From the NCBI RefSeq assembly GCF_041146795.1, contig NC_135177.1, forward strand, positions 25,920,060 to 25,984,059: a stretch of DNA of 64,000 nucleotides, read 5' to 3'. Within the stretch, counting starts at the first letter, position 1. Each line of letters starts with the position of its first letter. Both the position numbers and the translations under genes were made by a program. A model generated the notes under the pieces. It had not been told where the DNA came from, ran no database searches, and saw nothing but the letters and a program-made list of their open reading frames with translations. Shown here piece by piece: positions 59,358-64,000 of the stretch. This DNA comes from Maylandia zebra. Taxonomy: Eukaryota; Chordata; Actinopteri; Cichliformes; Cichlidae.

Positions 59358-59394
<37 letters not shown>
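59277..59394 (+). mobile_element. LINE 3'-tail insertion ending in (ATT)n
   Basis: Contains GTACAGTGTCCTTGGGTGC, TTTGAAAGGCGCTATTTAAA and TAAAATGTA followed by (TTA)n, the familiar tail of fish LINEs. Absent from the duplicate flank of copy 3, where TGTTAT runs directly into CTGCTG. TTAT occurs at both insertion edges. Confidence 0.75.
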
Positions 59395-59675
59395 CTGCTG
59401 AAGTAATTATCCATGTGAGGAATAAATCAATATAATCCCTAACCCTATGGTGTCAGAATGTGTGATTTCTGGCTTTTAAAAAATGTTTCCACTGTACTTT
59501 TTTTTTGGACATCACACAGTACACGACATGATTATAAGTCAAAAAGAAATATATATAGTCATACTGCCTCTGTTTTCTAGATAACTTTGATGGATTTCTT
59601 TTCAGGATATATTTTCATCTTTAAAATGATAACGAATTATTTTAGTAAGAACCTTTTAAAAAAACGAAATTAAAC

Positions 59676-60550
59676 TTGCAAACAGTCTGTCAGCTTCATA
59701 AAAGAACCTCAGTTCAGTTTTTTCATGGGGCAAAAAACACATTCCCAGAAAAGTCACAAAGACAAAATGTATAATGAAAGCTGTCATGGCGTTTTTATCT
59801 TTGAAAGAAAAAAACAACAAAAGCCAACAAAAAATCAAAACAAAACAAAACAAAAGTAATTAAAGTAATCTAAAACCAAACAGGCCTAATATATAAAAAA
59901 ATAAGTCCCTAAAGTCTGGATGTTAACATAAGATGTTCTATAAATCTAACAAGAAAAAACAGCACACAATTAAAAATAATATGATGTTCTTTCTTTAAAA
60001 TTTAAAAATATATATAAATATAAACCTACTGTACAGCAAGTCACTACTTCTGTATCAATTTCTTTATCAGCTCACCTGGAGTTGCTGATTGTCTGGATAT
60101 TTTTCACACTGTGGTATTTCATTATTTACTTTAAAGTGAGGTATTTCACACCCACAAAGAATAATTTATACATATAATATTAACTATCAACTTATTTTTT
60201 GCTCATGGCAGCCTCAATGTCCATTTGTGACTTTAGTTTCTAGGTCATAGGTGCTGAGAAGTACACAGCTGTGAGATACCGTGTTCCATTCATCCATTTC
60301 TCCTCCTTATCCAGCCACAAATATCTAAATATAGGAGTTATATTTACCTCTATAACCTGACCAAACACATGCACACAAATTTCTGAGAACACAAGATAAC
60401 TTTTTATTTCATGTTTTTTTTTCTAAACCAAAATCTAAGTGTATAAGTGTGTTTTGGTACATTGGAAAGCCACACGAGTACAATATACATATTATTAGGA
60501 TTTTTTCTATTTAGGTGCATGATTTATATCAAGATTTTAAAAAGAAAGCT
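59676..60550. other. Intergenic, nothing certain
   Basis: AT-rich. A phrase near 60285-60320 (CATCCATTTCTCCTCCTTATCC) is a reversed fragment of the SINE/LINE tail described at 33915. Confidence 0.45.
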
Positions 60551-60593
60551 ATTCCTATGTTAATCTGCTCTCCAACCCAACGACCCACCAAAG

Positions 60594-60707
60594 AGATTGG
60601 CTCCTCGCTAACCAATAGGATTGCCCAGAGAGCTGGGCAGCTCTCTCTGTGGATATAAATTAGAGCTCCAGGTGAAGTCCTCTCATCTAAAGGATCACTC
60701 AGCAATC
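60594..60707 (+). promoter_or_regulatory. Trypsinogen 3 promoter and 5' UTR
   Basis: GAGATTGG, CCAAT at 60612-60616, TATAAAT at 60654-60660 and the shared leader. Closest to the copy 2 promoter (both have AGAGAGCTGGGCAGCTCTC). Confidence 0.8.
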
Positions 60708-62150
<1,443 letters not shown>

Positions 62151-62965
62151 GTCTGATCCTTCAACTTCTTTCCTACTCTGCTGCAATTCTTCTATCATTT
62201 TAACTCCATTGTTGTTGTCGAGTTCTAAACAACTTGCAGTCAGAAGCCACCTAAATCAATAAAGTTATTCACCTTGACTTCCATTTTTTTGCCTTCTGTT
62301 TTCCTACAAAACTGTTTTTTTGATATTTAAAATAGTAAAACAAACATTTTACAATCATATTCTGGAATTTAGGAAGTAGGAGAAAGGCAGTTACTTTGTA
62401 CATAAATCATCTGAACTGCTGTTACCACTGTCGCAAGACATCATCATCAGTCACTCTTATGGTGTAACTTTACACATGGCCAGAGTTAGAATTAAGACAG
62501 AAACCAGCTGTAGTGCATGTACATTCTAGCGAGCACTGCACAGTAATTTATAACAATAGCATCTTATTTACAACAGTAAACCTACTATTAAACCTATTCC
62601 TAATACCTAAACAGTACCTTTTCAAAGCTAGGTTAAGAAACTTTATGCAAAAGTATCCCTGCATTAATTCAATTGTTATCTGCTGAAGTAATTATCCATG
62701 TGAGGGATAAATCAATATAATCCCTAACCCTATGGTGTCAGAATGTGTGATTTCTGGCTTTTAAAAAATGTTTCCACTGTACTTTATTTTGACATCACAC
62801 AGTACACGACATGATTATATGTCAAAAAGAAATATATATAGTCATACTGCCTGTTTTCTAGGTAACTTTGATGTATTTTTTTTTCAGGATATATTTTCAT
62901 CTTTAAAATTATAACAAATTAATTTAGTAAGAACCTTTTAAAAAAAACTAAATTATGTTTGCAAA
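62151..62965. repeat. Downstream flank duplicated from copy 2 (right member)
   Basis: Matches 58415-59675 with the gaps described there. Similarity ends at about 62965, next to the LINE fragment. Confidence 0.9.
62258..62263 (+). promoter_or_regulatory. Poly(A) signal of trypsinogen copy 3
   Basis: AATAAA about 110 bases after the stop codon, same context as copy 2. Confidence 0.8.
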
Positions 62966-62989
62966 CATAATTTTTGACCCCTATGAAAA

Positions 62990-63854
62990 GACCATCGAGG
63001 GAACAGTTCACCCTGCCCGGGATAGGGTTACCGGGGCCCCGCCATGGGGCCAGCCCCGGGGAGGGTGTCTGAGGGCGAGCGTCTGGTGGCCGGGCCCTCG
63101 TCCATGGGGCCCGGCCAGGCACAGCTCGAAAGAGGGACATGGGCCCATCTTCCTGCCGGCTTACCACCCGCAGGACGCACTGTAGGGGTTGGGTGCAATG
63201 TGAGTTGGGCGGCGGCCAGGAGCGGAGGCCCTGGCGGACCGATCCCCAGCTACCAAGACTGGCAATTGGACATGGGATGTGACCTCTCTGGTGGGGAAGA
63301 AGCCTGACCTAGTGCGTGAGGTTGAGAGGTACCCGCTCGATATAGTCGGGCTCACCTCAACGCATGGCCTGGGCTCTGGAACCAGTCTCCTGGAGAGGGG
63401 CTGGACTCTGTCTCAGTCTGGAGTTGCCCCTGGTGAGAGGCATTGGGCTAGGGTGGATATGTTGTTATCCCCTTGGCTTGCTGCTAGTATATTGGGGTTT
63501 CTCCCAGTGGACGAGAGGGTTTGTTCCCTTCGCCTTCGGGTCAGGGAATGGGTCCAGACTGTGGTCTGTGCTTGTGTGCCGAGCGGCAGTTCAGAGTACC
63601 CAGCTTTCTTGTAGTCCCTGAGTGGGGCCTCCTGGGTACTCTTTTGTCCTACTGGGAGACTTCAGTGCTCATGTGGGTAACGACAGCGAGACCTGGAAGG
63701 GCGTGATTGGGAGGAACGGTCTCCCGGATCTGATCCCGAGCGGTGTTTTGTTATTGGACTTCTGTGCAAACCACAGTTTGGCCATAACGAACACCTTGTT
63801 CGAACATAAGAGTGTCCATAAGTGCACATGGCACCAGAAGACTTTAGGCCATAG
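62990..63854 (+). mobile_element. LINE fragment: 5' region and AP-endonuclease domain
   Basis: GC-rich 5' leader (62990-63270), then coding blocks LVREVERYPLDIVGLTSTHG, GSGTSLLERGWTL, SGVAPGER and, after a stop and frameshift, [28 protein letters not shown] and [10 protein letters not shown]. The GDFSAHVG block is the Asp-containing endonuclease/exonuclease/phosphatase motif. It is a fish LINE with an N-terminal AP-like endonuclease (RTE/Rex-like or L2-like; clade not certain). The coding sequence is broken, and the element is interrupted at 63854 by another transposon, so the reverse transcriptase part, if present, lies beyond the window. Confidence 0.75.
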
Positions 63855-63917
63855 CAGAGGCGGAGCCAGACATTTGAAACACCCGGGGCTTAGCCCTAAA
63901 GGGTAGTATGCATGTGG

Positions 63918-63962
<45 letters not shown>

Positions 63963-64000
63963 GAAATGACTGAAAGATTAATAGGCTCTGTTTTGAGTTT
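63855..64000 (+). mobile_element. Left end of a hAT-like element, cut by the window edge
   Basis: Begins CAGAGGCGGAGCCAGACATT, a typical hAT-type terminus, exactly where the LINE sequence stops. The preceding 8 bases GGCCATAG are the expected left target duplication. The right end is outside the window. It includes a T9-G30 run. Confidence 0.55.
63930..63959. repeat. G30 homopolymer after T9
   Basis: Thirty G directly after nine T, within the hAT-like element at the window end. Same length and T-then-G orientation (allowing for strand) as 38073-38102. Confidence 0.9.

Larger units (their letters stand above)
58415..59675. repeat. Downstream flank duplicated after copy 3 (left member)
   Basis: Near-identical to 62151-62965 apart from two length differences: 334 bases (58684-59017) absent after copy 3, and 118 bases (59277-59394) present only here. 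The duplication therefore covers promoter, gene and over a kilobase of 3' flank. Confidence 0.9.

Overview
The window is vertebrate nuclear DNA, most likely from a teleost fish and probably an African cichlid. Genes are split into short exons with GT/AG introns. The repeats are of types I know from fish: degenerate Tc1-like transposons, an R4-clade LINE, tRNA-headed SINEs including one that resembles the cichlid AFC family, and hAT- and P-type DNA transposons. There is no bacterial or viral gene organisation and no CRISPR array.

Three protein-coding loci are clear. (1) tmem145 (+ strand) runs from 10115 to 39442 in 14 recognisable exons. All join in frame to give 514 residues: a lumenal GOLD-type domain, seven membrane helices and a proline-rich tail. 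The exon carrying the start codon and signal peptide was not found and probably lies upstream. (2) mrpl17 (- strand, 44352-46804) has three exons encoding a 165-residue mitochondrial ribosomal protein. (3) A trypsinogen cluster (+ strand) has three intact six-exon genes of 242 residues each (51160-52648, 56940-58414, 60708-62150), preceded by a decayed trypsinogen relic (49245-50150). Each intact gene has its own CCAAT/TATA promoter and AATAAA signal. They encode secreted pancreatic digestive proteases.

Layout: 1-10114 is non-coding with three Tc1-like relics. tmem145 introns hold, in order, an R4-clade LINE on the minus strand with an inverted 5' end (11480-14915), a hAT-like element (15434-17765) with a second 8-bp-TSD element containing a THAP domain nested inside it (15945-17625), several pyrimidine-rich tracts, a perfect 24-bp hairpin (27355-27406), a (TG)36 tract and a C30 run. 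The tmem145 3' UTR follows, then a SINE and a Tc1-like patchwork (42.2-43.9 kb), mrpl17, and the trypsin array with LINE, hAT, Penelope-like and SINE fragments between copies. The right end is a LINE endonuclease fragment cut by the start of another hAT-like element containing a G30 run.

The most informative signals are evolutionary: insertion structures with readable target-site duplications, a LINE insertion whose arrangement fits twin priming, and mosaic homogenisation among the trypsin copies. I found no convincing novel gene system. All element and family names come from recognising sequence, not from database searches.
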